From assembly GCF_900109515.1 (NCBI RefSeq), contig NZ_FOBD01000007.1, positions 186,001 to 250,000 of the forward strand: a stretch of DNA of 64,000 nt, written 5' to 3'. Shown in pieces: positions 53,569 through 63,324 of the stretch (positions within the stretch are counted from its first letter, which is position 1; each line of letters begins with the position of its first letter). Under the pieces are notes generated by a model, which saw only the letters and a program-made list of their open reading frames with translations, had not been told where the DNA came from and searched no databases. The position numbers and the translations under genes were made by a program. The stretch is from Paenibacillus sp. OK003. GTDB taxonomy: Bacteria > Bacillota > Bacilli > Paenibacillales > Paenibacillaceae.

Positions 53569-54384
53569 ATGAATACCGTTCTTCGTCACAAGGGATGGAC
53601 TTGGGGATTCCGCAGTACCGTATTGCTATATTTTATCGTACTCATTGTACTTCCAATCATCGGTGTGTACGTCAATTCCTTCTCTGAAGGATGGAGCAAC
53701 TTTATCCAAAGCATTATGGACCCAATCGCATGGAAAGCTGTGCTGTTAACGATCCGTCTGGCTGTTATTGCCACGGTGATTAATGTCATTCTGGGAACTA
53801 TGATTGCCTGGGTGCTGACACGTTATCGCTTTTTTGGGAGGTCGTTCCTTAACAGTCTGGTAGATCTTCCTTTTGCACTGCCAACAGCCGTTGGTGGCCT
53901 GATGATTATGCTGCTCCTGGGTCCGATCAGTGCCATAGGGAAACTGGCGGAGTCCATGGGGTTTGAAATTGTGTTTCACCAGCCTGCAATTGTGATCGCA
54001 ATGACCTTTGTTACGTTTCCATTTGTCATCCGTGCGGTGCAGCCCTTGCTCGAGGAGATCGATCCTTCAGAGGAAGAGGCATCCTACACGATGGGAGCAT
54101 CGAAGGCGCGCACATTCAGGCAGGTCATTCTCCCGTCGATGGCTCCGGGCATGATTAGTGGGGGAATGCTCGCATTCTCCAGAGCACTGGCCGAATTCGG
54201 GGCTGTTGTGCTGGTGGCAGGCAACATTCCGGGAAGAACACTGACGGCTTCCGTATTTATTTATGGCGAGATCGAAAGTGACAATCCAACCGGTGCCGCG
54301 GCCGTTTCCGTACTGCTCTTAACGCTCTCCTTCCTGATCCTCTGGCTCATTAATCTGGTACAGATGCGGGGGAGAAGACGATGA
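53569..54384 (+). CDS. cysT: sulfate/thiosulfate ABC transporter permease CysT
   Basis: A 271-residue permease with six membrane segments and the EAA loop EEEASYTMGASKARTFRQVI before LPSMAPGMISGGMLAFSRAL. DLPFALPTAVGGLMIMLLLG is characteristic of CysT. GGAGGGAATGCAGCA precedes the ATG. First gene of cysTWA plus binding protein. The leader (53363-53568) shows no SAM riboswitch; TTGACG 53403 / TAAAGT 53427 is a weak promoter candidate. Its 3' end overlaps cysW by four bases. Confidence 0.95.
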   Translation: MNTVLRHKGWTWGFRSTVLLYFIVLIVLPIIGVYVNSFSEGWSNFIQSIMDPIAWKAVLLTIRLAVIATVINVILGTMIAWVLTRYRFFGRSFLNSLVDLPFALPTAVGGLMIMLLLGPISAIGKLAESMGFEIVFHQPAIVIAMTFVTFPFVIRAVQPLLEEIDPSEEEASYTMGASKARTFRQVILPSMAPGMISGGMLAFSRALAEFGAVVLVAGNIPGRTLTASVFIYGEIESDNPTGAAAVSVLLLTLSFLILWLINLVQMRGRRR

Positions 54385-55178
54385 GGCGACTATTAATCGG
54401 ACTGACGTTTGCGGTGTTCATTGTACTGCTGATTATCCCGCTTGGACGTATTTTTATTGGTGCATTTGAAGACGGGGCAGGAGGATTCCTGGATGGGCTG
54501 TTGCGCCCTGAGGCGCTGCATGCCTTGATGATGACAGGACTTGTTGTACTTGTTGTCACGCTGTTAAATACATTGTTTGGCGTTATGATGGCCATCTATC
54601 TGGTTCGCGCCGGATGGCTGAGTGACCGGGTGAAAGGGCTGCTGAACAGCATTGTGGATCTGCCCTATGCCGTATCGCCCGTCATTGGCGGATTAATGAT
54701 TGTACTACTGCTGGGTCCCAACAGCATTATGGGTGCTTTTTTTGAAGGAATTGGATTCAATGTGGTCTATGCCTTCCCTGGCATGGTCATTGCAACGTTG
54801 TTTGTCACGTTTCCACTGATGGTTCGAGAGGTGATGCCTGTCTTGCAGGAGCTTGGATCTCAGCAGGAAGAGGCTGCGTCAACGCTTGGTGCATACGGCT
54901 GGAGAACGTTCTGGAGTGTTACCTGGCCTTCCATCCGCTGGGCGGTTGTGTACGGTCTTGTGCTGACGGTTGCCCGTTCGCTTGGGGAATTCGGTGCAGT
55001 GCTGGTTGTATCGGGTAACATTATGAACAAAACGCAGACGGCCACAACGCTTGTATATCAGGATGTTGAGAATTTTAACGTAGCTGCCGCAAATGGTGTG
55101 GCATTGGTACTGGTTACTTTTTCTGTCGGGCTGCTGCTTATGATGGAATGGGCCAAGAAGCGAAAGGAAGTGCATTGA
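54381..55178 (+). CDS. cysW: sulfate/thiosulfate ABC transporter permease CysW
   Basis: A 265-residue permease, the partner of CysT. SIVDLPYAVSPVIGGLMIVL and the EAA loop EEAASTLGAYGWRTFWSVTW are typical. The ATGA overlap with cysT and the one-base gap to cysA indicate coupled translation. Six membrane segments. Confidence 0.95.
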   Translation: MRRLLIGLTFAVFIVLLIIPLGRIFIGAFEDGAGGFLDGLLRPEALHALMMTGLVVLVVTLLNTLFGVMMAIYLVRAGWLSDRVKGLLNSIVDLPYAVSPVIGGLMIVLLLGPNSIMGAFFEGIGFNVVYAFPGMVIATLFVTFPLMVREVMPVLQELGSQQEEAASTLGAYGWRTFWSVTWPSIRWAVVYGLVLTVARSLGEFGAVLVVSGNIMNKTQTATTLVYQDVENFNVAAANGVALVLVTFSVGLLLMMEWAKKRKEVH

Positions 55179-55179
55179 G

Positions 55180-56244
55180 ATGCATGTGGAAGTCCGTGAT
55201 CTGAACAAACATTTCGGTGATTTTCATGCGGTAAAAGATGTCTCGTTCGATATTGCCAAAGGCCATCTAATCGGTTTGCTGGGACCCAGCGGAGGTGGGA
55301 AAACGTCTATTCTTCGTATGCTGGCGGGTCTGGAGAATCCGGGTTCCGGAGAGATTCGATTTCACGGAAAGGTCGTAAACCATCTGCCTCCGCAGGAGCG
55401 GGGAATCGGATTTGTATTTCAGAACTATGCCTTGTTCAAGCATATGACGATATTTGAAAATATCGCCTTTGGACTCAAAGTCAAAAAGACACCCAAAGCC
55501 CAGATCCGTGATCGGGTCATGGAGCTGGTGGAATTGACGGGGCTGAAAGGTTTCGAGCAGCGTTATCCACATCAGTTGTCTGGTGGACAGCGGCAGCGTG
55601 TCGCTTTTGCCAGAGCATTGGCCCCTGAGCCACAGCTGCTGCTGTTGGATGAACCGTTTGCCGCCATTGATGCCAAGATCCGTCAGGAATTGCGTTCGTG
55701 GCTGAGAGAGCTGATTGAGCGGGTAGGCATTACTTCGATCTTTGTAACCCACGACCAGGATGAAGCGATTGAAGTTGCCGACGAAATCATGATTATCAGC
55801 CAAGGGCGCTTGGAGCAGAAGGGCACGCCGTGGGATATTTACAAAAATCCAGAGACGCCTTTTGTTGCCACATTTATCGGGGAATCGACCGTTGTGGAGG
55901 ACGCTTCACAGCTTAAGGGCTTCGAACATGCAGTGGAAGGGGAGGGCACACGTGCGCTGATCCGGCCTGAGTATATCGAGATCGGTTTGAAGAACGAGTT
56001 TAGCATGCTGTCCGCTACTGAAAAGGGGACCGTCAAACACCTTCATTTCCGTGGCAGTGAATGGATGGTAGAAGTGGAAGTTGAGGGCCATAAACTCATA
56101 ACGTATCGTTCCCTGGAGAAAACAACGCTGCAAGTCGGCCAACAGATTCGAGTGCTTGTGCATCGGGCATATCTGTTCAATGATACCCATAGCTGGGTTG
56201 TTGAGAACCGATTGAAGGAAGATCCAATGCCGGTCATCATCTAA
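55180..56244 (+). CDS. cysA: sulfate/thiosulfate ABC transporter ATP-binding protein CysA
   Basis: A 354-residue ATPase: Walker A GPSGGGKTS, Q-loop FQNYALFKHM, signature LSGGQRQRVAFARAL, Walker B LLLLDEPFAAID and switch THD. The C-terminal 110 residues form the TOBE-type regulatory domain (ALIRPEYIEIGL, then VEVEVEGHKLITYRSLEK). The ATG follows the cysW stop by one base. Confidence 0.96.
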   Translation: MHVEVRDLNKHFGDFHAVKDVSFDIAKGHLIGLLGPSGGGKTSILRMLAGLENPGSGEIRFHGKVVNHLPPQERGIGFVFQNYALFKHMTIFENIAFGLKVKKTPKAQIRDRVMELVELTGLKGFEQRYPHQLSGGQRQRVAFARALAPEPQLLLLDEPFAAIDAKIRQELRSWLRELIERVGITSIFVTHDQDEAIEVADEIMIISQGRLEQKGTPWDIYKNPETPFVATFIGESTVVEDASQLKGFEHAVEGEGTRALIRPEYIEIGLKNEFSMLSATEKGTVKHLHFRGSEWMVEVEVEGHKLITYRSLEKTTLQVGQQIRVLVHRAYLFNDTHSWVVENRLKEDPMPVII

Positions 56245-56299
56245 TCAGAAGATCATTAGGTTCAAAATTGTTCTAGAGTTTTGGAGAGAGGTGCTTACC

Positions 56300-57364
56300 A
56301 TGCAGACGATGAAGAAGAAAATCAACCCTTTATATGTTGTCCTCATGCTTCTGCTCGTCTGCATGACCGTTGGATGTAGCAAGCAGGAGGACGCAAGCGG
56401 ACAGAGCGGAACCTCGACAGACGACCAATCCAATACGCTGGTTATCGGTGCTTACAGTGTCGCCAAAGACGCCGTCGGAGAATTGCTGCCCAAATTCCAG
56501 GAGGAATGGAAAGCCAAGACTGGACAGACGGTTCACTTTCAGGAATCCTATGAAGCCTCCGGGACACAAGCAAGAGCCATAGTTGGTGGATTCGAAGCTG
56601 ATGTTGCGCTTCTGGCGATGGAAAGTGATATCGATAAGTTGGTCAAAGCCGATCTGGTCAGCTCCAACTGGAAACAGGCACCGAATGATGGCATGATCAC
56701 CCGCTCGATCGTTGTTCTGGGTACAAGAGCAGGCAACCCGCTGGGTATTCGCGATTTTGAAGATTTGACCAAGCCGGGGGTTAAGGTGCTGTATCCTAAT
56801 CCCAAGACGTCAGGCGGAGCACAGTGGGACATCAATGCCATCTATGGTGCAGGGTTGAAGTTATCTGAGGAGGAGCAAGGGAAGAAAGATCCTTCCGTGG
56901 CGAAAGCTTTTCTGGAAAAAGTACATGAGAATGTCGAGTCACTGGATAAGAGTGGCCGATCCTCCATGGCGGCTTTTGAATATGGCGTGGGTGACGTTAT
57001 CGTTACGTATGAAAATGAATTGCTTGCCCGGATTGCCAAGGGTGTCAATTATGATATCGTAGTTCCCAAAAACACAATCCTGATTGAGAATCCGGCGGTT
57101 GTCGTAGACAAATATGCGGATAAGCATGGCAATCGTGAATTGGCGGAGGCGTTTGTAGCCTATCTAAGTACGCCGGAAGCACAGCGCATTTTTGCCAAGC
57201 ACGGTTTCCGTTCGGTAGACCCTGAGGTGTTTGCAGAGACGAAGTCCTCGTTCCCAACGCCTGAAGGTCTGTTCGATATTAACTACTTGGGCGGATGGGA
57301 CAAGGTACGCAGTACACTGTATTCCAAACGAGGCGTGTGGTACCAGGTGTTAGCCGGGTTGTAA
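56300..57364 (+). CDS. sulfate/thiosulfate-binding lipoprotein
   Basis: A 354-residue binding protein: lipoprotein signal (LYVVLMLLLVCMTVGCS), then IGAYSVAKDAVGELLPKFQE, FQESYEASGTQARAIVGGFE, VLYPNPKTSGGAQWDINAIY and DVIVTYENELLARIAKG, the sulfate-family ligand-binding signatures. Placement last, after cysTWA, is typical for Bacillota clusters. ATG 56300 is selected by GGAGAGAGGTG. No obvious terminator follows before the next promoter. Confidence 0.95.
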   Translation: MQTMKKKINPLYVVLMLLLVCMTVGCSKQEDASGQSGTSTDDQSNTLVIGAYSVAKDAVGELLPKFQEEWKAKTGQTVHFQESYEASGTQARAIVGGFEADVALLAMESDIDKLVKADLVSSNWKQAPNDGMITRSIVVLGTRAGNPLGIRDFEDLTKPGVKVLYPNPKTSGGAQWDINAIYGAGLKLSEEEQGKKDPSVAKAFLEKVHENVESLDKSGRSSMAAFEYGVGDVIVTYENELLARIAKGVNYDIVVPKNTILIENPAVVVDKYADKHGNRELAEAFVAYLSTPEAQRIFAKHGFRSVDPEVFAETKSSFPTPEGLFDINYLGGWDKVRSTLYSKRGVWYQVLAGL

Positions 57365-57517
57365 CCCCTTACGAGCATCGTCCTGTTATTGAATTTCAGA
57401 AGATCAATTGCGATTCAAACCTTCATTTCACGAAAAAAAGTGATATGGAGGTTTTTTGCATTGCTAGGCATTAATGTTATTTCATTTAAACCCGATAGGT
57501 TAAGTTGGAAAAAATCG

Positions 57518-57546
57518 TTGCAATTTGTCGATTCCTTGCCTATACT
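57518..57546 (+). promoter_or_regulatory. promoter of the peptide transporter operon
   Basis: TTGCAA (57518-57523), 17-base spacer, TATACT (57541-57546), 41 bases before the start codon. Confidence 0.75.
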
Positions 57547-57587
57547 AGCTAACAGAACGTTAAATTACAGCGAGGGGAAATATCATA

Positions 57588-59192
57588 ATGAAATCAAAAA
57601 AAATGTGGCTGTCATTGATGCTGGTTCTGGTTGTGGCAATCATGAGTGCATGCGGAAGCAGCGGTGACGGAACGAATTCGTCTAATACCGCAGAAAATAC
57701 AGCAACAACGGATGATGGGCAACCGAAAGATGGCGGAAGCATCATTATTGCCGTTCAGGATGATCCTAAAGTGATGAATCCGATCTACGCGGGTGACCGT
57801 GTAACGTTGACGATTGATCAATCCTTATATGCTCCACTGTTCAATGTGAATGATGGCAAAAAAACGTATGTGCTCGCAGAAAGCGACAGCTTCTCTGATG
57901 ATCACCTGACGTATACATTGAAGTTGAAAGACGGTCTGAAATGGCATGACGGCCAGCCTTTGACAGCGGATGATATTGTGTTCACAATGGATAGCATCCT
58001 TGATGAGAAACAACACAGTTCTTCCCGTAGTCAGTATGTTTTTGATGGCAAACCGGTGAAAGTAACCAAGATCGATGACCTGACGGTAGAATTCAAATTG
58101 CCGGAAGTATCTGCTGCTTTTGAAGGAGCATTGGTTTCGTTCTCTCCAATCCCTAAACACATTTTCGAAGGCGAAGCCGATATTGAGAAAAGCGACAAAA
58201 ACAACAACCCGATCGGTTCCGGTCCGTTCAAGTTCAAGGAATACCGTCCGGGCGAATACGTAACCCTGGAACGTTTTGATGATTACTTTGCAGGCAAAGC
58301 TCATCTGGATAGCGTGACATATCGTGTAGCGAAAGATCCAAATGCAGCGAACCTGGCGTTGCAAAACGGCGAGATTCAAATGCGTATGGTCGACACACAG
58401 GATTACAACAAATTGAACGACACAGGCAAATTCAACATGCTGACTTACCCGGAAGGCCGCTTGCAATACATGGTGTTCAACCTGAACGTGCCTTCGATGC
58501 AAAAGAAAGAAGTTCGTCAAGCCATTGCTTATGCTTTGGATAAAAATGAACTGATCACCGCTTCGTATTCCTCAGCTGATTTTGCTGAACCGGCTTCGTC
58601 GATTCTTACACCGGACACGTTGTACCAAACGGATGATGTTGAGAAATACGACTACAACCTGGAAAAAGCAAAACAATTGCTGGCTGATGCAGGCGTTAGC
58701 AACCTGAAATTGCGTCTTGCTTACACAAACACCAACAAACCACAAACAAGCCAAGCGCTGTACATTCAGCAAAAGCTGAAAGACGTGGGCATTGAAGTAG
58801 AATTGCTGCCGATGGACGGAACAGCTTATGGTAACCGGACATTGGATATGAACAATACAGATTTTGAACTGTCCTTTGGTGGATACATTATGGGTTATGA
58901 GCCAGATGCTTATAAATCTCTCTTCCTGAGTGATGCGGCATACAACTACTCCCATTACAAAAATGCCGATTTCGACAAACTGTGGAATGAAGCAGCCGTT
59001 CAAATTGACGAAACGAAACGTGGCGATTTGTACAAACAAATCCAACAAACGGTAGCCAATGAAATGACAGTATACCCTATCGCCTACACGAAAGCTGTAG
59101 TGGCGATTGACAACACCTACGGCGGCGTTGAAGATGCAAATCCAAAACCAGTCGTGATGCTTGAAGATCTGTCCAAACTATTTAAAAAATAA
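57588..59192 (+). CDS. peptide/oligopeptide ABC transporter substrate-binding lipoprotein
   Basis: A 534-residue SBP family 5 protein: lipobox MSAC near residue 22, a Ser/Asn/Thr-rich linker, KDGGSIIIAVQDDPKVMNPI, LKDGLKWHDGQPLTADDIVF (the family signature) and the late MTVYPIAYTKAVVAI. First gene in an A-B-C-D-F order, as in oligopeptide permeases. The ligand (peptide, opine, nickel chelate) cannot be read from sequence. GAGGGGAAATATCATA precedes the ATG. Confidence 0.94.
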   Translation: MKSKKMWLSLMLVLVVAIMSACGSSGDGTNSSNTAENTATTDDGQPKDGGSIIIAVQDDPKVMNPIYAGDRVTLTIDQSLYAPLFNVNDGKKTYVLAESDSFSDDHLTYTLKLKDGLKWHDGQPLTADDIVFTMDSILDEKQHSSSRSQYVFDGKPVKVTKIDDLTVEFKLPEVSAAFEGALVSFSPIPKHIFEGEADIEKSDKNNNPIGSGPFKFKEYRPGEYVTLERFDDYFAGKAHLDSVTYRVAKDPNAANLALQNGEIQMRMVDTQDYNKLNDTGKFNMLTYPEGRLQYMVFNLNVPSMQKKEVRQAIAYALDKNELITASYSSADFAEPASSILTPDTLYQTDDVEKYDYNLEKAKQLLADAGVSNLKLRLAYTNTNKPQTSQALYIQQKLKDVGIEVELLPMDGTAYGNRTLDMNNTDFELSFGGYIMGYEPDAYKSLFLSDAAYNYSHYKNADFDKLWNEAAVQIDETKRGDLYKQIQQTVANEMTVYPIAYTKAVVAIDNTYGGVEDANPKPVVMLEDLSKLFKK

Positions 59193-59205
59193 GTTACAAG
59201 CCAAT

Positions 59206-59229
59206 AACGCCGGCCGCGAGGCCGGCGTT
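59206..59229 (+). other. stable intercistronic hairpin after the binding-protein gene
   Basis: AACGCCGGCC (59206-59215), loop GCGA (a GNRA tetraloop), GGCCGGCGTT (59220-59229), without a T-run. It probably protects the upstream mRNA or partly terminates, favouring excess binding protein; that role is inference. Confidence 0.7.
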
Positions 59230-59246
59230 GATTCGGAGGTGCCCAA

Positions 59247-60197
59247 GTGAACAACTATATTGTCCGAAGGATCGCACAAGCGATCCCTCTTCTTTTTGTA
59301 ATCTCCATCGTATCGTTCACCTTGATCAAGCTGGCGCCGGGCGATCCGGTGCTTTCCTTTGTTACCCCGAATATGGGGGCAGAAGATGTGGAGCGTATTC
59401 GGCAAAACCTCGGTCTTGATCAACCGATGTACGTGCAATATGTCGTATGGCTCAAAAATGTACTGTCTGGCGACCTTGGTTACTCACTGGTGAACCATCG
59501 CCCGGTTGCCGAGATGATTATTGAACGTTTGCCCGCTACGTTTGGATTGATGGGGGCATCGCTATTATTGTCTTTGCTGATCTCCATTCCGCTGAGCATG
59601 ATTGCCGGTTCGCGTCAGAACAGTCTGTTTGACCGTGGACTCAGTCTAATCTCGTATATCGGGATATCGATTCCTAGCTTCTGGTTCGGTATGATGCTGA
59701 TCTATTTCTTTGCAGTAGAGCTGCACTGGTTGCCAAGCATGGGTATGCGAACGGTGGGTATGGACTCCGCATGGGATATTATCAAACATGGCATTTTGCC
59801 ATGTACCGTATTGACCTTCATGAACGTATCCGTGTACATGCGGTACATTCGCTCGAATACAATCAGTCAGCTGGAAGAGGACTATGTTCAAATCCAGTAT
59901 GCCTACGGCGCAACCAAAGGGACGGTACTACTTCGTCATGTACTCAAAAATGTACTGCTGCCTGTAATCACCATTCTCGGCATGTCTTTGCCGGAGCTGA
60001 TTGCGGGAGCATTTATTACGGAGTCCGTTTTCTCGTGGCCGGGGATGGGATCTCTCGGGATTTCGGCCGTTCACGGTTTGGATTATCCGATTATTATGGG
60101 CATTACGATGATGTCCTCTGTGCTGCTGGTCGTCGGAAACCTGGTAGCTGATATTTTATATGGCGTGGTAGATCCACGAATCAAGACAACGGGGTGA
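59247..60197 (+). CDS. peptide ABC transporter permease (OppB/DppB type)
   Basis: A 316-residue permease with six membrane segments: NYIVRRIAQAIPLLFVISIV, the IRQNLGLDQPMYVQYVVWLK loop, GDLGYSLVNHRPVAEMIIERL, and the EAA loop DYVQIQYAYGATKGTVLLRH. GGAGGTGCCCAAGTG precedes the start; a GTG at 59247 is used. Confidence 0.94.
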   Translation: MNNYIVRRIAQAIPLLFVISIVSFTLIKLAPGDPVLSFVTPNMGAEDVERIRQNLGLDQPMYVQYVVWLKNVLSGDLGYSLVNHRPVAEMIIERLPATFGLMGASLLLSLLISIPLSMIAGSRQNSLFDRGLSLISYIGISIPSFWFGMMLIYFFAVELHWLPSMGMRTVGMDSAWDIIKHGILPCTVLTFMNVSVYMRYIRSNTISQLEEDYVQIQYAYGATKGTVLLRHVLKNVLLPVITILGMSLPELIAGAFITESVFSWPGMGSLGISAVHGLDYPIIMGITMMSSVLLVVGNLVADILYGVVDPRIKTTG

Positions 60198-60204
60198 GAC
60201 AAAA

Positions 60205-61050
60205 ATGAATTCAATGCGCTGGCGTAATTTACGGACGCAGTTAAGGCAGCAGAAACTGGGCCTTGCGGCTGTCATCATATTGGGCATCTTTGTGCTCGCA
60301 TCCCTGTTTGCGTTTCTGTCCCCACATGATCCGAATGAAATTGTAGTGATGGAGCGGCTTCAACAGCCAAGTGCAGATCACTGGTTTGGTACGGACGATT
60401 ACGGACGGGATTATTTGGCTCGGGCGTTATACGGAGGGCGGGTGTCTCTCGCCGTAGGTTTCCTGTCGATGGCAATCGCCGTTATTGTGGGAACACTGGT
60501 AGGTACGGTTAGTGGTTATTTTGGCGGATGGGTGGATAATACGTTGATGCGTATTGTTGACGTGCTCATGTCGATTCCATCCTTCTTCCTGATGCTGATC
60601 CTGAACGCATATCTGAAGCCGGGGATCGGTACGATTATTGTCATTATCGGGGTGCTGAGCTGGATGAATATTGCCCGGATTGTCAGGGCTGAGGCGATGT
60701 CGGTCAAGCAGCGGGAATACGTACTGTATGCGCGTGTATCGGGTCAAAAGCCTGGCCGGATCATCATGAAGCACATTATTCCCAACATTATTCCAACCAT
60801 TATTGTCGCAGCAACCATCAACATCGCGAGTGCGATTCTGATGGAATCGTCACTAAGCTTCCTCGGACTGGGTGTTAAACAACCGAACTCTTCTTGGGGC
60901 AGCATGTTGAATGATGCACAGGGCTTTATTAGTGAAGCGCCGTATATGGCAATTTTCCCGGGATTGTTTATTTTGCTGACGGTGCTGTCGTTTAACTTCC
61001 TGGGGGATGTGTTCCGCGTAGCCTTCGAGCCCAAAGCGAACAAGCGATAG
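60205..61050 (+). CDS. peptide ABC transporter permease (OppC/DppC type)
   Basis: A 281-residue permease with six membrane segments: a Gln/Arg-rich start, LFAFLSPHDPNEIVVMERLQ, HWFGTDDYGRDYLARALYGG (family signature), the EAA loop KQREYVLYARVSGQKPGRII and SSLSFLGLGVKQPNSSWGSM. Seven bases separate it from the OppB-like gene. A copy of the dispersed repeat lies between it and the ATPase genes. Confidence 0.94.
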   Translation: MNSMRWRNLRTQLRQQKLGLAAVIILGIFVLASLFAFLSPHDPNEIVVMERLQQPSADHWFGTDDYGRDYLARALYGGRVSLAVGFLSMAIAVIVGTLVGTVSGYFGGWVDNTLMRIVDVLMSIPSFFLMLILNAYLKPGIGTIIVIIGVLSWMNIARIVRAEAMSVKQREYVLYARVSGQKPGRIIMKHIIPNIIPTIIVAATINIASAILMESSLSFLGLGVKQPNSSWGSMLNDAQGFISEAPYMAIFPGLFILLTVLSFNFLGDVFRVAFEPKANKR

Positions 61051-61085
61051 ATGATTTTCGACTAAATATAGGTTCGACTAAACAT

Positions 61086-61274
61086 TTTACACGAGAACGG
61101 AGAAGACAGAAATAACCTGAAGAAGCGAAGAGTTCGCCTAAAAGCTTTCTGAAAGAAAGCTACATCGGAAGCATACGCTATCACCGGATTTTCCCTTACG
61201 AAAAGGGAATCAAAAAAAATCTGGGGATAACAGCGATCGGAAGGTTGTTCTGTCTTTGGAGTGGCTAGTGTAAA
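61086..61274 (+). repeat. dispersed structured repeat element, copy C (inside the peptide transporter operon)
   Basis: A 189-bp member with ends TTTACAC (61086-61092) and GTGTAAA (61268-61274). The inner stem AAGACAGAA (61103-61111) pairs with TTCTGTCTT (61249-61257), where copy A has GGCAGAA/TTCTGCC. The core GGGGATAACAGCGATCGG (61223-61240) matches copies A and B. About 40 extra bases sit after the first hairpin, with their own hairpin AGCTTTC/GAAAGCT (61143-61161). Confidence 0.85.
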
Positions 61275-61311
61275 TATTCTTTGGTTGAACTTACACAGCG
61301 GGGTGAATACA

Positions 61312-62337
61312 ATGACAGATTTATTATCGGTCAAACAACTGAAAACGTCCTTTGCAACTCGGGAAGGTGAGGTACAGTCCGTCCGGGGTGTGAGTTTTAC
61401 GTTAAAAGAAGGCGAAGTGGTTGGGCTGGTCGGCGAGTCCGGCAGTGGCAAAAGTGTAACTGCCCGTTCGCTGATTCGGCTGATCCAGTCGCCGGGCCGG
61501 ATTACGGATGGTCAGATTTTGTTCCGTGGAGAGGATCTGCTAACCAAGTCGGACAAGGAGCTGCGCAAAATCCGGGGCAATCGCATCTCGATGATTTTCC
61601 AGGACCCGATGACATCACTTAATCCAGTCGTTCGTGTAGGCAAACAGATGACAGAGGTCATTCGTCGTCACCGGAAAATGGACAAGTCGGCTGCGCGCAA
61701 GGAAGCGATTGAGTTGCTGCGGCAAGTGGGCATTCCTTATCCGGAAGAACGGATTGACCAATATCCACACGAGTTCAGCGGAGGCATGAGACAGCGGGTA
61801 ATGATCGCCATTGCCCTGTCCTGCAAGCCGGAGTTATTAATCGCGGATGAACCGACGACAGCGCTGGATGTGACCATTCAGGCACAGATTTTGCAGCTGA
61901 TGCAGGAACTGAAAGATTCCACGCAGACATCCATTCTGATGATTACGCATGACCTGGGTGTCGTTGCTCAGGTCTGCACCCGCGTGATTGTGATGTATGG
62001 TGGACTCATTATGGAAGAGGGGCCAGTGGAGCGTATTTTCGCTCATCCGCAGCATCCGTATACTCAGGGATTGCTGCGCTCCATTCCGAAGCACGGCGAG
62101 GAAGGTGGACGCCAGCGGCTGGCAACCATTGAAGGTACACCGCCCAATCTGCTTCATCCACCAACCGGATGTCCGTTTATGGAACGTTGCCCACACGCCA
62201 TGGAAGTATGCAAACAGATGCCTGCGTATACCGAGACTGCACCCGGTCATCGAGCGCTATGCTGGTTGCTGGACGATCAAGGTCGGGAACAACATCAAGT
62301 ACAAACAGGAGCATCGTCAGAGGAGGTGGAGAAATGA
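61312..62337 (+). CDS. peptide ABC transporter ATPase (OppD/DppD type)
   Basis: A 341-residue ATPase: Walker [11 protein letters not shown]-loop and [16 protein letters not shown], signature [17 protein letters not shown], Walker [16 protein letters not shown] and the C-terminal oligopeptide extension with [14 protein letters not shown], whose four cysteines can hold an iron-sulfur cluster in family members. ATG 61312 (GGGGTGAATACA before it) is the start; the open frame extends back into repeat copy C. It overlaps the next gene by four bases. Confidence 0.95.
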   Translation: MTDLLSVKQLKTSFATREGEVQSVRGVSFTLKEGEVVGLVGESGSGKSVTARSLIRLIQSPGRITDGQILFRGEDLLTKSDKELRKIRGNRISMIFQDPMTSLNPVVRVGKQMTEVIRRHRKMDKSAARKEAIELLRQVGIPYPEERIDQYPHEFSGGMRQRVMIAIALSCKPELLIADEPTTALDVTIQAQILQLMQELKDSTQTSILMITHDLGVVAQVCTRVIVMYGGLIMEEGPVERIFAHPQHPYTQGLLRSIPKHGEEGGRQRLATIEGTPPNLLHPPTGCPFMERCPHAMEVCKQMPAYTETAPGHRALCWLLDDQGREQHQVQTGASSEEVEK

Positions 62338-63269
62338 GTACAGGAATCGATCAGCGTGAAGTGCTGCTGGACGTGCGTGGTTTGAAAAAACATTTTCCGG
62401 TACGTGGTGCTGGCAAAGGCAAAGACGTCGTGAAAGCCGTGGATAACGTCAGTTTTCATATTCACAAGGGAGAAACATTTGGACTGGTTGGTGAATCCGG
62501 CTGTGGCAAATCAACGACTGGACGCAGCATCGTAAGACTCTATGATGTGACGGACGGAAGCATTATGTTTGGCGGACAGGACGTTGCGAAGATGAATGAA
62601 CGCCAGTTGAAGCCTTTTCGCAAACGGATGCAGACGATTTTTCAGGACCCCTATTCTTCACTGAATCCGGGTATGAATGTCCTGCAGATTATTAGTGAAC
62701 CTATGGAAATTCATAATTATGCTTCCAAGGCAGAGATGAAGGGGCGAGCGCTTGACCTGATGAACCGTGTGGGCCTGAAGCCAGAGCACGCGGAGCGTTA
62801 TCCACATGAATTCAGTGGAGGGCAGCGTCAGCGGATCAGCATTGCCCGTGCATTGTCGGTGAACCCGGAGTTCATTTTGTGTGATGAGCCGTTGTCCGCT
62901 CTGGATGTGTCCGTACAGGCACAGGTGGTCAATATGCTTGAAGATTTGCAGGCAGAGCTGGGACTGACCTATTTGTTTATTGCCCATGATTTGTCGATGG
63001 TACGCCACATCTCCAATCGAATCGGTGTGATGTATCGCGGTAAGCTGGTGGAAGTGGCACCAACAGAAGAACTGTACCGTAATCCGGTACATCCGTATAC
63101 CCAGGCATTGCTGGCAGCAATTCCTGTACCTGATCCAACGGTACGGAACGTGATGCCACCGATTTACAGTGGGGATACCGACTCATCCGCTCGGGGACGG
63201 GATGAAAAACCGGAGTGGATGGAAGTTTCACCAGGACACTTTGTATCCGGCTATCGAGACAGGATATAA
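62334..63269 (+). CDS. peptide ABC transporter ATPase (OppF/DppF type)
   Basis: A 311-residue ATPase: EVLLDVRGLKKHFPVRGAGK, Walker A GESGCGKST, MQTIFQDPYSSLNPGMN, signature FSGGQRQRISIARALSV, Walker B FILCDEPLSALDVSVQ. The C-terminal extension is short, without the full cysteine motif of the OppD-like partner. AGGAGGTGGAGAA precedes ATG 62334, overlapping the end of the upstream gene (ATGA); the open frame further upstream is a shadow. Confidence 0.95.
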   Translation: MSTGIDQREVLLDVRGLKKHFPVRGAGKGKDVVKAVDNVSFHIHKGETFGLVGESGCGKSTTGRSIVRLYDVTDGSIMFGGQDVAKMNERQLKPFRKRMQTIFQDPYSSLNPGMNVLQIISEPMEIHNYASKAEMKGRALDLMNRVGLKPEHAERYPHEFSGGQRQRISIARALSVNPEFILCDEPLSALDVSVQAQVVNMLEDLQAELGLTYLFIAHDLSMVRHISNRIGVMYRGKLVEVAPTEELYRNPVHPYTQALLAAIPVPDPTVRNVMPPIYSGDTDSSARGRDEKPEWMEVSPGHFVSGYRDRI

Positions 63270-63324
63270 TGGATTAGGAATATCATGGAATAACGATATA
63301 TAGTGACAGGAAGGTGTGAGTTGG

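Noticed and set aside
57389..57667. 92-codon open frame before the peptide-binding gene
   Set aside because: It covers a good promoter and overlaps the true gene start in another frame.
61261..61311. Upstream start for the OppD-like ATPase
   Set aside because: It would place the N-terminus in repeat copy C; ATG 61312 has a proper ribosome-binding site and family N-terminus.
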